A stretch of 53,698 nt of DNA. It comes from Acidobacteriota bacterium. GTDB lineage: Bacteria; Acidobacteriota; Terriglobia; Terriglobales; Acidobacteriaceae. Positions within the stretch are counted from its first letter, which is position 1. Each line of letters begins with the position of its first letter. Location: positions 1-53,698 of the forward strand of contig JAJXWA010000017.1 in NCBI GenBank assembly GCA_021781795.1, read 5' to 3'. A program made the position numbers and the translations under genes. Below, piece by piece: positions 8,551 through 17,298 of the stretch. Below the pieces are notes generated by a model. That model did not search any database. It saw only the letters and a list, made by a program, of their open reading frames with translations, and had not been told where the DNA came from.

Positions 8551-9945
8551 TCAGGCTCCCGCAATCGTCATGCCGTCAATCCGAATCGTCGGCGAAGCAA
8601 CCGAGCCGCGAAACTCAAGGTCGTTGCCTATAGCTGAAATGTTGCGGAGCATTTCTTTCAGATTGCCCGCAATCGTAATCTCTTCGACAGCGCGCGTCAG
8701 TTGGCCGTTGTCAATCCACAGGCCCGTCGCGCCACGCGAGTAGTCGCCCGTAACGATGTTCGTACCAAAGCCCATCAGGCTGGTGACGTATAGTCCTGCA
8801 GGGACGCCGCCCAGAATCTGCTCAGGCGCGAGCGTGCCCGGCAGCAGGTAGAGATTGCCGCAGCCGATGCCCGGCGTTCCCGCCAGCCCACGCGAGGCAT
8901 TGTGCGTGGACTTCATTCCCAGCTTGCGTGCCGTGTAGGTATTCAGCAGGTAGCTCTGCAGTATGCCGTCTTCCACCACGACAGTGCGGCGCGAGGGCAG
9001 GCCCTCGCCGTCAAACGGCGACGTGCCGAAGCCGCCCACGCCCGAGGGCAGCAGCATCGCGTTGTCATCAATGATGGTCACGCCCGAGGCTGCGATGGAC
9101 TCGCCGAGCTTCCCCGCAAGAAACGAGGCGCCGCGCCAGATGGCGTCTCCTGAGGCGGCTTCAAAAATGGCGCCGATGAGTGAGCGCGCTACCTCGGGCG
9201 CGAAAACGAGGGGGACCTGCTGCGTGGGCACTCGCCGCGCGCCGAGCCTGCGCACCGTGCGCCGCGCAGCTTCCTGCCCCACGGACTCCGGCGAATCCAG
9301 ATCGGCCATGCGCCGCGCGCTGGACCACCAGGCGTCGCGTTGCATCTGGCCCGTTGCATCCACGGCGAGCGGGGAAACCGAGATACCCGCGTAACTGGTG
9401 CGGTAGCTTCCGGCAAAGCCGCGCGAGTTAACGAGAACCTTCCGCCCGGTGGCCGCATCGAAGCCGGCCCCATTAGAGTTGGTGATGCGCGGGTCGGCCG
9501 CCAGCGCTGCAGCCTCCGCCCGGCGGGCCCACTCGATGCGCTCCGGGCCGGGCAACGAATACACGTCCTCGAAGTAGAGGTGCAGATCCTGGGGCAGGGC
9601 CCCGAACTCATCGCTCTCAGGCAGGCCTGTGAAGGGGTCTTCTTCCGTGATGCGCGCCAGGGCCATCGCGCCTTCCACAAGCTGGCGGATGCCGCCCGGC
9701 GTCAGGTCGCTGGTCGAGGTCGATGCCGAGCGCTTGCCCAGAAAGACGCGCAGACCCAGGGCCCGCGAGCCGGACTCGGTCAGCGTCTCCACCTCTCCCA
9801 TGCGCACGTTGACGCTGAACTCGTCGCCTTCCTGCGCCACCGCTTCGGCATCGCTGGCGCCGGCTTTCATAGCCTGCGCCACCACGTCTGCGGCCAGTTC
9901 TTCCAGTTCTGTTTCGAGGGCCTGCTGCTGATCCACTTCCGGCAT
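8551..9945 (-). CDS. pmbA: TldE/PmbA-type subunit of the TldD/TldE protease
   Basis: PmbA (TldE) pairs with TldD to form a heterodimeric zinc protease that unfolds and trims small peptides and protein substrates. The 464 residues show the family pattern: an N-terminal domain with SRALGLRVFLGKRSASTSTSD, and a C-terminal barrel with GDAIWRGASFLAGKLGESI and SRGATGLWIDNGQL. It has no HExxxH zinc motif, as expected for the non-catalytic TldE subunit. The TldD partner is at 10962-12416 on the same strand, with a Sel1 gene on the opposite strand between them. TACTGT lies exactly six bases before the ATG, with no Shine-Dalgarno. Confidence 0.92.
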   Translation of the reverse strand: MPEVDQQQALETELEELAADVVAQAMKAGASDAEAVAQEGDEFSVNVRMGEVETLTESGSRALGLRVFLGKRSASTSTSDLTPGGIRQLVEGAMALARITEEDPFTGLPESDEFGALPQDLHLYFEDVYSLPGPERIEWARRAEAAALAADPRITNSNGAGFDAATGRKVLVNSRGFAGSYRTSYAGISVSPLAVDATGQMQRDAWWSSARRMADLDSPESVGQEAARRTVRRLGARRVPTQQVPLVFAPEVARSLIGAIFEAASGDAIWRGASFLAGKLGESIAASGVTIIDDNAMLLPSGVGGFGTSPFDGEGLPSRRTVVVEDGILQSYLLNTYTARKLGMKSTHNASRGLAGTPGIGCGNLYLLPGTLAPEQILGGVPAGLYVTSLMGFGTNIVTGDYSRGATGLWIDNGQLTRAVEEITIAGNLKEMLRNISAIGNDLEFRGSVASPTIRIDGMTIAGA

Positions 9946-9951
9946 AGCTTC

Positions 9952-9957
9952 ACAGTA
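9952..9957 (-). promoter_or_regulatory. -10-like hexamer for leaderless pmbA
   Basis: TACTGT on the minus strand, with GAAGCT (six bases) between it and the ATG at 9945. Transcription would begin at or next to the start codon. Confidence 0.4.
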
Positions 9958-10056
9958 GCAAAGTCAGCGCCCGCGAGGCTGGACCTGCGCGCGAGATCAC
10001 ATCGCCGGCATGCCTGCGTTTGCTATGGTGAGGTGTGTTCGCTGAGGACAGAAAGT

Positions 10057-10938
10057 ATGCGGTGTTTTGGAAACATTTTTTGCGCGATGGCGCTGGCGAC
10101 GGGCATCCTCGCAGGCGCGCAAATCAGCAAGATCGATCCCAATCTTCTGGGGCGGGCCACTGCGGGTGACGCCGCGGCGCAGTTTCAGGTCGGGATGGCC
10201 TACGCCACCGGTAAGGGCGTTCCCATGGACGACACGCTGGCTGCGGCGTGGCTGGAAAAGGCGGCCGCGCAGGGGCAGAAGCAGGCGCAGTTTCAGCTCG
10301 GTGCTCTGTACCGCAGCGGTCAGGGCGTGCCGCAGGATCCGGCCAAAGCCGCGGATTGGTTTCGACGCGCTGCCGACCAGGGCGTAACCGAGGCGCAACT
10401 GGCTCTGGGTGAGCTGTACGACCATGGTGATGGAGTGCCGCAGGACTACACCAAAGCCGCCAACTTGTATAGGAAAGCAGCGCTGCAGGGAAGCGATGAG
10501 GCGCAATATAACCTCGGCACGCTGTATGAGCGCGGCCTGGGTGTCGAGCAGGATTTTTCCCAGGCCGCCGGCTACTATCGTAAGGCCGCGGAGCAGGGAA
10601 ACCCCGCTGCCGAGTTCAACCTTGGGCTGCTGTATGACAACGGCCAGGGCATGGAACAGGACTACGCCCAGGCGGCGCTCTGGTATAACAAGGCCGCCGA
10701 GCAGGGACTGGCGCGCGCGCAATACAACCTGGGCTCCATGTTCGTCTCGGGACAGGGCGTGCCAAGAGATCTGGTCGAGGCGTACAAATGGCTCGCGTTG
10801 GCTGCCGACAACTGGGTCGGTTCCCGGCAGGAGCAGGCGGTGCGGGGCCGCGACAGCGTGGCCGCGCGCCTGACGCCCGCGCAGCTCTTCGACGCGCAGA
10901 GCCGCGTCGCCAAATGGAAGGCCGCGCACCAGAAGTAG
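10057..10938 (+). CDS. secreted Sel1-repeat protein
   Basis: A 293-residue protein with a signal-type N-terminus (about residues 1-21, to GAQ) and six Sel1-like repeats of about 36 residues covering most of the rest. Each repeat carries A-LG-LY-GQGVPQD and AA-WYRKAAEQG-type consensus, for example FQLGALYRSGQGVPQD and YNLGTLYERGLGVEQD. Sel1 arrays are superhelical scaffolds for protein contacts, often in the periplasm; the partner is unknown. The ATG has GAGGA eight bases upstream. The frame is open back to 9340 but that part is antisense to pmbA. It converges with tldD, leaving 23 bases between stops. Confidence 0.88.
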   Translation: MRCFGNIFCAMALATGILAGAQISKIDPNLLGRATAGDAAAQFQVGMAYATGKGVPMDDTLAAAWLEKAAAQGQKQAQFQLGALYRSGQGVPQDPAKAADWFRRAADQGVTEAQLALGELYDHGDGVPQDYTKAANLYRKAALQGSDEAQYNLGTLYERGLGVEQDFSQAAGYYRKAAEQGNPAAEFNLGLLYDNGQGMEQDYAQAALWYNKAAEQGLARAQYNLGSMFVSGQGVPRDLVEAYKWLALAADNWVGSRQEQAVRGRDSVAARLTPAQLFDAQSRVAKWKAAHQK

Positions 10939-10961
10939 CCCGCGCCGGCCGTTCCTCGGTG

Positions 10962-12416
10962 TTATCGCCCCGTCCCGCCCACCGTCATCTTGTCCAGTTT
11001 GATGGTCGGCATGCCGACGCCAACGGGCACGCTTTGCCCATTCTTGCCGCAGGTGCCGATGCCCTCATCCAGCTTCAGGTCGTGGCCCACCATCGAGACG
11101 TACTTCAGCGCCTCCGGTCCATTGCCGATCAGCGTGGCGTCGCGCACCGGCGCGGTGATCTTCCCGTCTTCAATGAGATATGCCTCCGACGCCGAGAAGA
11201 CGAACTTGCCGTTCGTGATGTCCACCTGTCCGCCGCCAAAATTCACCGCGTAGAGCCCGCGCTTCACGCTACGCACAATGTCCTCCGGCTCGTCGTCGCC
11301 GGCCAGCATGTAGGTGTTGGTCATGCGCGGCATGGGAATCGCCTGATAGCTCTCGCGCCTTCCGGATCCGGTGTTCGGCATGCCCATCAGCCGCGCCGAG
11401 AGCTTGTCGGAGAGATAGCCCTTCAGTACGCCGCCTTCAATCAGCACGGTCTCCTGCGTCGCCGATCCTTCGTCGTCCACGTTCAGTGAGCCCCGGCGGC
11501 CGGCCATCGTGCCGTTATCCACCACAGTGACTTTGGGGCTCGCCACCGGTTGGCCAATCAGCCCGGCAAAGGCCGAGGTCTTCTTGCGGTTGAAGTCGGC
11601 TTCGAGCCCGTGGCCCACCGCCTCGTGCAGCAGGATGCCGGGCCATCCCGGCCCCAGCACCACCTCCATCTCGCCCGCCGGCGCCGGCACCGCGCCCAGT
11701 TGCAGAATCGCTCCCCGCGCCGCCTCGTGTGCCAGGTGCTCCGGGCTCTTGCTGCCGCTGAACTGCTCCAGGCCTGCGCGCCCACCGCCGCCCGCCGAGC
11801 CTTTGGTGGAAACCTCACCATCCTTGGCAATCACAAACACATTCAGCCGGCACAGGGGCTGCGTATCGCTCGCAAACGCCCCGTCCGAGGCGGCAATCAG
11901 AATCCGCCGCAGCTCCTCAGAGTAGCCCGCGCGCACCTGAACCACGCGCGGATCGAAGGCCCGCGCCGCGCGGTCGGCTCGGAGAATCAGTTCCAGCCGC
12001 GCCGCCAGATCCAGATCGAACCCTCCCAGCGGAACGGGGTAGAGATTGGCCGCGGGCGTCTCCACGAAGCCCTGCACCGGCTGCCTTGCCGGCCCCGAGG
12101 CGATGAGCGCCGCCGTGCGCGCCGCGTGCAGCAGCCGCTCAGGGCTCAGGTTGTCGGTGTAGGCATAGCCCGTGCGTTCGCCGCTCAGCACGCGAATGCC
12201 GCACCCGGCGCTCGTGCCCTGGCTCGCGGACTTCACAATCTGCTCGTCCACGCCCAGCGAGGTCGCCGTGACCGACTCGAAGTAGAGATCCGCAAAATCG
12301 CCGCCCGCCGACAGCGCCTCACCAAGGCAGCGCTCCAGCAGCCGCTCGGTAAGGCCAAACTTCTCAAAGAAATAACGTCTGTGGCTCGTTGCAGGGGAAG
12401 CAGCCGGATTCGTCAT
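10962..12416 (-). CDS. tldD: TldD metalloprotease subunit
   Basis: Catalytic partner of TldE/PmbA. The zinc motif HEAVGHG places the ligands His264 and His269 with Glu265; the conserved ending has GTCGKNGQSVPVGVGMPTI, whose Cys is a further family landmark. The 484-residue length is typical. The N-terminal region (TSLGVDEQIVKSASQGTSAG) and GERTGYAYTD match the family. The ATG has no convincing Shine-Dalgarno. TldE lies downstream at 8551-9945, separated by the convergent Sel1 gene, so the two subunits must be transcribed apart or through an antisense gene. Confidence 0.95.
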   Translation of the reverse strand: MTNPAASPATSHRRYFFEKFGLTERLLERCLGEALSAGGDFADLYFESVTATSLGVDEQIVKSASQGTSAGCGIRVLSGERTGYAYTDNLSPERLLHAARTAALIASGPARQPVQGFVETPAANLYPVPLGGFDLDLAARLELILRADRAARAFDPRVVQVRAGYSEELRRILIAASDGAFASDTQPLCRLNVFVIAKDGEVSTKGSAGGGGRAGLEQFSGSKSPEHLAHEAARGAILQLGAVPAPAGEMEVVLGPGWPGILLHEAVGHGLEADFNRKKTSAFAGLIGQPVASPKVTVVDNGTMAGRRGSLNVDDEGSATQETVLIEGGVLKGYLSDKLSARLMGMPNTGSGRRESYQAIPMPRMTNTYMLAGDDEPEDIVRSVKRGLYAVNFGGGQVDITNGKFVFSASEAYLIEDGKITAPVRDATLIGNGPEALKYVSMVGHDLKLDEGIGTCGKNGQSVPVGVGMPTIKLDKMTVGGTGR

Positions 12417-12498
12417 CGTAGCTTCAGTCTACGCCGCCGCCCCGTTCCTGTTTTGGTGCCTACTCTTCGGTCACCTGTCTCCCTGCCGTGGTTCATGC

Positions 12499-12504
12499 TA
12501 CATT
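12499..12504 (+). promoter_or_regulatory. -10-like hexamer for the His-rich peptide gene
   Basis: TACATT, then CGGGCC (six bases), then the ATG at 12511. No Shine-Dalgarno is present. Confidence 0.4.
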
Positions 12505-12510
12505 CGGGCC

Positions 12511-12714
12511 ATGAAGAAGATTGCCGCTGCCGCTATCTTGTCCGTGGCTCTCGCGTGCGGGCTCGCCGCGCCTGCGTTTGCAGCGCCCACGCATGCCAGA
12601 CATCCCAAAGCGGCGCACCACGCAAAGAATCCTTATCTCAAGCATCCCGTCAAGCATCATGTGGATCACCCGGCCAAGCATCATCACCGCCTCTGGCCAT
12701 TCCACAAGCACTAA
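12511..12714 (+). CDS. small secreted His-rich protein
   Basis: A 67-residue protein. Residues 1-24 are a clear Sec signal peptide (MKKIAAAAILSVALACGLAAPAFA, cleavage after AFA expected). The mature part of about 43 residues contains 13 His and many Lys/Pro, with HH and HHH clusters in a loose HPxKHH pattern, and no Cys. Such composition suits binding of Ni, Cu or Zn in the periplasm, but no specific family is recognised. The coding signal is the signal peptide followed by strongly biased composition. No metal transporter is next to it. Confidence 0.7.
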   Translation: MKKIAAAAILSVALACGLAAPAFAAPTHARHPKAAHHAKNPYLKHPVKHHVDHPAKHHHRLWPFHKH

Positions 12715-12783
12715 ACGCTCGCTTCGCCATCTATCATCCATCGCGCTCGGCTCACCAGTTTTCTCACCTCCAGGGTCCAATCC

Positions 12784-13317
12784 ATGCCTGAACCAGACAT
12801 CCTCCGCTTTCCCGTGGGCCGCTTCACTCCGCCCGCCAGCATCTCCCCCACCCTGCGCGCGGAAGAGATGACGACGCTGCGCCAGCTCCCGGCCAGGTTG
12901 CGCCAGGCCGTTGCCGGCCTGAGCGATGCCCAGCTTGACACTCCCTATCGCGAGGGTGGCTGGACGCTGCGCCAGGTCGTGCATCATGTGGCGGACAGCC
13001 ATGCAAACTCCTTCGTCCGCTTCAAGCTCGCCCTCACCGAGGACTGGCCCACCATCAAGGCCTACGACGAGGCCGCATGGGCCGAGCTGACTGACAGCCG
13101 CACCCTGCCGGTCGAGGTTTCTCTGCAAATGCTCGAAGCTCTCCACACGCGCTGGGTCGCGCTTGTCGAATCCATGCGCGAGCCGGATTTCGAGAAGGGC
13201 TATGTCCATCCCAAGATGGGGCGGCAGTCCCTTTCCCAGGCGCTGGCCCTCTATGCGTGGCACTCGCTCCACCACACGGCCCACATCACCGGCCTCCGCG
13301 CCCGCATGGGCTGGTAG
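12784..13317 (+). CDS. YfiT/DinB-family putative metal-dependent hydrolase or thiol transferase
   Basis: A 177-residue four-helix-bundle protein of the DinB superfamily, closest to YfiT/BstA (putative bacillithiol S-transferase). Diagnostic features are YREGGWTLRQVVHHVADSH, the phrase LTEDWPTIKAYDE, and the C-terminal metal ligands in WHSLHHTAHI. His in HHVADSH plus two His in HSLHHTAH form the expected three-His metal site. Length is typical. The start ATG precedes PEPDILRFPVGRF, the usual family N-terminus; no strong Shine-Dalgarno is seen. Whether this organism makes bacillithiol cannot be told from the window. Confidence 0.82.
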   Translation: MPEPDILRFPVGRFTPPASISPTLRAEEMTTLRQLPARLRQAVAGLSDAQLDTPYREGGWTLRQVVHHVADSHANSFVRFKLALTEDWPTIKAYDEAAWAELTDSRTLPVEVSLQMLEALHTRWVALVESMREPDFEKGYVHPKMGRQSLSQALALYAWHSLHHTAHITGLRARMGW

Positions 13318-13340
13318 GCCGTTCCGCATGTCCCCGGCAG

Positions 13341-14557
13341 ATGCCGCCAGCCGCTGGCCAGCTTGCTTAGCAGATTGAGGACTACCTCGCGCGCCATCCC
13401 GCGGCGGCGTTGTTGGAGGATGGCCGCATCCTCTTCGACATGCGCATCGCGCACTACTCGGTGACCGAGTCGCATGGGCGCTGCCTCGTGCAGTTCTGGA
13501 GCGAGGAACGGAACCTGATGCGCACTGTCGTCGAGGTGCAGGAGCGAGCGTACTGCCTGCGTCTGATGACCCGGCGCCTGGGCGCGCCGCACCCCAGGCT
13601 CTTGAACTCGTCCCCACTAGTGACCGTCGTACGCCTACGGCCCGCGACGCAGCCCGCCGCAACTACCTGCGCCTGCTGGAGCGCCTTCTCAAGCGCAACT
13701 TCCCTGAAGCGAAAGTCGAGGGCCTTCGCAACGCGATGCACCTTGAGCACAGCTTTGGTCCGGCCTATGTGCGCGGGCGTCTGCTGCGCGGCACAATTGC
13801 CGAGGCTGTCATCGGCGTTGGCGCGGAGGAGTCTGCCGCAACCATCGACGGTATTCTCACCCTCGGCATCCTCTGGCTGGACTACTGTCGCCAGCACGCC
13901 GACGGACGCCGCCACTTTGGCGTGCTCAAGGTCGTCGTCCCGGCGGGCGCAGGCCGCACCACGGCCGGGCGCATCGCCTTCCTCAACCGCGCTGTCGCCA
14001 ACTTTCAGCTCCTCTTTCTCGACGAGCGCACCGAGGAACTGACCGCTATCGATCCGGCCGATTCCGGCAATGTGGAGTCCCGGCTCGTGCATGCGTTCTC
14101 CGGCGCCGCCGCCATCGAGCGCTGCCGCGCCGGCATGGACCGCCTCATGGACCTGCTCCCGCCCGGCGCAAAGGCCCGCGTTGAACTTGCTCCACGCTCC
14201 ACGACCGAGGTGGGCCTGCTGCTGCATGGGCGTGAATTCGCGCGGGTCCGGCACGCCGCATCCTCGCAGTCGTTTGTCCGTCAGGACGAGATCACCTTTG
14301 GCGCCGGCGCGCACGAAACGCTGCTCACGGATGAGAATGCAGAGCCCTGCCGCGATCTCTTCAAGCGGCTCTTTCTCAGCCGTCATCCGGACGGCCCTCG
14401 CAACAAATTGGACAGGCGCGTGTTCATCCGCGCAGGGCGAGAGATCAAAGCCGGTTTAGGAAAGGGTTCAGAGCTGCCGATTGAAGTGACGCAGATCACA
14501 TCGCTCTTGGAAGCGTCCAAAGAACAATGTTCTGGAACACCACCAGGACCGGGCTAA
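13341..14557 (+). pseudogene. broken conserved gene: in-frame TAG and a -1 frameshift
   Basis: One protein is spread over two frames. From ATG 13341 the frame reads MPPAAGQLA, then TAG at 13368, then QIEDYLARHPAAALLEDGR onward without further stop. Near 13590 (GCGCCGCACCCCAGG) the sense jumps to the frame that continues PQALELVPTSDRRT, RNYLRLLERLLKRNF, through an ATG at 13736 and on to the stop at 14557. A single missing base restores LGAPQPQALELVP. The full product would be about 405 residues. It is not a family I can name; the C-terminal part is Arg-rich and contains VLKVVVPAGAGRTTAGRIAF. Both lesions could be sequencing errors, but two in 230 bases favour a decayed gene. A 273-residue fragment from 13736 could still be made. 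Confidence 0.6.
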
Positions 14558-14620
14558 ACCGCTCAGAACGAACTGAAGGAATCCGGTGGGACGCCGATAA
14601 GGATCGAGAGGGTGTAAACA

Positions 14621-14869
14621 ATGGCGAGTTCGGGATTGGCAGGCATCGATATGGAAGTTCCCAGATATTTTCCGCTGCGCGAGTTATGTGTCGATCCGGA
14701 GTTGGCCGTTTTCGCGTCCGAACATCCCGATGTGAAGTCGATTGCCGACACCGTCCTGCCTGAAGATGCGAAGTCAAGCGTTTGCCTGCGCGGCGTCTGG
14801 GTCGCTCTTGCCGCTGAGGCGTTCCTCGCCATCGGTGCATGGGGCCTCTGGCATTTCCTGCGAGGCTGA
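14621..14869 (+). CDS. small single-helix membrane protein, unknown
   Basis: An 82-residue protein with a soluble N-terminal ~60 residues (YFPLRELCVDPELAVFASEH) and one C-terminal transmembrane helix (about residues 61-80, VALAAEAFLAIGAWGLWHFL). It looks like a tail-anchored protein. The ATG has GAGAGGG about eight bases upstream, which supports translation. It starts 63 bases after the broken gene and converges with the OPT transporter gene. I do not recognise a family. Confidence 0.5.
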   Translation: MASSGLAGIDMEVPRYFPLRELCVDPELAVFASEHPDVKSIADTVLPEDAKSSVCLRGVWVALAAEAFLAIGAWGLWHFLRG

Positions 14870-14941
14870 AACCTCGCCGCGCCGGAGCGCCATCCCCGCC
14901 GTACCCGGCGAGCCGCCCGCACCTGATCCAGTAGAGCTCTT

Positions 14942-17125
14942 CTACTTGTCCAGCGGCTTCCTCGCAAAGTAGTAAAGCGCATACGCCAGCATCGCAAAGG
15001 CAACCACCGACACCCACGTGTGATCCAGGAATGTGTGCGGAAAGTTCAGGATGTCGCCCTTGTCAAAGGTCGTCTCATAGCCTTTCAGCGCCACGCCCAT
15101 CAGCCCCACAATGCCGCCCGCGGCAATCAGCCCAGAGGCAAACAGCGAGCCGGGTGAGATCTCGCTTTCCTGCTCGGCAGCCTCGCGCCCCGCCTTTGCC
15201 GCGGCCTGATCGGCAAACCAGCGCACCGCCCCGCCCACAAAAATCGCCAGCGTGGTCCCAATCGACAAATACGCCCCCACTGCGAAAGACAGCGAGCGAA
15301 TGCCCAGCAGTTCCACCGCAATCACCAGAAAAACGCCCAGCATCACCAGTCCCCACGGCAGCTTGCGGCTCAGGATGCCATTAATGACCGTGGCCATCAG
15401 CCGCGCCTGCGGCGCCGCGGCCTTCTCACTGCCAATGCCCTGAATCCACTGCACCTCAATCCGCCCCGTCGAGGGGGAGTAGAGATACTTGCCGTCGGCA
15501 AGCTCCGCCGAACCCAGCGCATTCAGAACCACGTACTCGCTCTTGTGGTGCAGCGTCGAGCTCTGCCCAGGCCCCAGCACGGGGAACGCATCCGGCAGAT
15601 GCGAAGTGTCCTTCTGGATCGCCACGCCGGAGTGCGGCACATTCAGGTTCCACGGCTGCTGGGCAGCGCGGAACTGCTGCAGCCCCGTATTCATAAGGTT
15701 CAGCGTAAAGCCGATCGCAATGGTGGAGACCACGACGCCGATCATCAGCGCAATCTGCTGCAGCCGCGGCGTTGAGCCCACAATGAAGCCCGTCTTCAGG
15801 TCCTGCGAGGTGTCGCCCGCGTTCGCGGCGGCGATGCACACCACGCCGCCGATGGTGATCGCCAGCGCGCCAAACGCCGGGCTCGTCCATCCCTTCACCA
15901 GGAAGATCGCCGAAGTCGCCATCAGCGTCGCAATCGTCATTCCTGAAATCGGGTTGGCCGAACTGCCAATCAGGCCCACGATGCGCGAGCTGACCGTGAC
16001 AAACAGGAAGCCGAAGACCACCACAAGCAGCGAGGCTGCAAGGTTGGCTTCCCAGCTCACATAGGCGCCTGGCACCGGCTTGAACTGCAGGAAGAAGAAC
16101 ATACACGCGATCAGCAGAACTGAGCCGATGATAACCACGCGCATCGACAGGTCATTCTCCGTCCGGCTCGGCGCGCCCTTTGCGGCCATGCCGGGCCGCA
16201 TCGTCTTGAACCCAGAGCTGAGCGCGCCAAAAATCGTCGGCAGCGTCTTCAGCAGCGTAATCAGGCCCGCGGCGGCTACTGCGCCCGCGCCCATTGGCCG
16301 AATGTATGTGGACCAGAGATCGCTTGGCCCCATCTGCGCAATCGGCACCGTGCCGGGGTAGATGGGATGCGGCAGGTCTTTGCCAAAGAAGTAAATCAAC
16401 GGCATCAGCACAAGCCACGAAAACACGCCGCCCGCAAAGATCACGCCCGCTACGCGCGGCCCGATGATATAGCCCACGCCAAGGTACTCCGGTGTGGCGT
16501 CGGCCTTGATCGATGCACCCTTCAGGATGTGCTGCGGCCCGAAGTCCGGCTGAAACTCCGGCGTTCCCGGCCACGCTTTGAAGATGTTTTCGTTCTGGAA
16601 GAGCGTGTAGAGTGCGCCCAATCCAAGCCCCCAGAAAACGCGGCTCGCCAGCGACCCGCCGCGCTCGCCCGCCATCAGCACGTCCGCGCAGGCCGTGCCT
16701 TCGGGATAGGTCAGGTTGCCGTGTTCCTCCACAATCAGCTGCCGCCGCAGCGGAATCATGAACAGCACGCCCAGCCAGCCGCCAATCAGCGCCAGCAGAA
16801 AGATGCGCGAGTATTCAAGATCGAAGCCAAGAAAAATCAGCGCCGGCAGCGTGAAGATGACGCCCGCGGCAATCGACTGCCCGGCATTGCCCGTCGTCTG
16901 CACAATATTGTTCTCAAGAATCGAGGACCGGCCAAAGGCACGCAGAATGCTGATGGACAACACGGCAATCGGAATCGAAGCTGCCACCGTGAGCCCGGCT
17001 CGCAGACCCACGTAGACGGTGACTGCCCCAAACACAAGCCCGAAGAAGCTGCCGAGCAGAATGGCGCGAAGTGTGAACTCTGGACGAGTTTCACTGGGAG
17101 GAACAAAAGGCTGGAAGTCCGACAC
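14942..17125 (-). CDS. OPT-family oligopeptide transporter
   Basis: A 727-residue membrane protein of the oligopeptide transporter superfamily, which imports short peptides or metal-siderophore complexes by proton symport. Family signatures are FTLRAILLGSFFGLVFGAVTV near the N-terminus, NNIVQTTGNAGQSIAAGVIF, and LTYPEGTACADVL. About fourteen hydrophobic helices are visible, with one soluble insertion around residues 490-560. The start is decided by the ribosome site: GGAGG at 17136-17132 lies six bases before a GTG at 17125, whereas the longer frame from 17143 would begin inside that site. No peptide-binding protein gene is adjacent. Confidence 0.93.
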   Translation of the reverse strand: MSDFQPFVPPSETRPEFTLRAILLGSFFGLVFGAVTVYVGLRAGLTVAASIPIAVLSISILRAFGRSSILENNIVQTTGNAGQSIAAGVIFTLPALIFLGFDLEYSRIFLLALIGGWLGVLFMIPLRRQLIVEEHGNLTYPEGTACADVLMAGERGGSLASRVFWGLGLGALYTLFQNENIFKAWPGTPEFQPDFGPQHILKGASIKADATPEYLGVGYIIGPRVAGVIFAGGVFSWLVLMPLIYFFGKDLPHPIYPGTVPIAQMGPSDLWSTYIRPMGAGAVAAAGLITLLKTLPTIFGALSSGFKTMRPGMAAKGAPSRTENDLSMRVVIIGSVLLIACMFFFLQFKPVPGAYVSWEANLAASLLVVVFGFLFVTVSSRIVGLIGSSANPISGMTIATLMATSAIFLVKGWTSPAFGALAITIGGVVCIAAANAGDTSQDLKTGFIVGSTPRLQQIALMIGVVVSTIAIGFTLNLMNTGLQQFRAAQQPWNLNVPHSGVAIQKDTSHLPDAFPVLGPGQSSTLHHKSEYVVLNALGSAELADGKYLYSPSTGRIEVQWIQGIGSEKAAAPQARLMATVINGILSRKLPWGLVMLGVFLVIAVELLGIRSLSFAVGAYLSIGTTLAIFVGGAVRWFADQAAAKAGREAAEQESEISPGSLFASGLIAAGGIVGLMGVALKGYETTFDKGDILNFPHTFLDHTWVSVVAFAMLAYALYYFARKPLDK

Positions 17126-17131
17126 GCAAAG

Positions 17132-17136
17132 CCTCC
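17132..17136 (-). promoter_or_regulatory. Shine-Dalgarno that fixes the OPT start
   Basis: GGAGG on the minus strand, six bases before the GTG start at 17125. Confidence 0.7.
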
Positions 17137-17298
17137 AAGGCAATCACGCGGGGCGCACTGCTACGCCCCCGAAAGGGCGAGTGTAGCAGCAAACGCGGGC
17201 AGCATCACAGGGCATGGTCTCTGTGAAGCGCAGGGCTTGGCGAGAGGACGCCTTTGCGCGTAGGGTTATGAGCGATCCAGTGGAGAGATCCAAACCGC

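Noticed and set aside
6992..8743. 583-codon plus-strand frame opposite the UvrC-like and DUF4126 genes
   Set aside because: Arg/His/Pro-rich, crosses gene boundaries and shows no domain.
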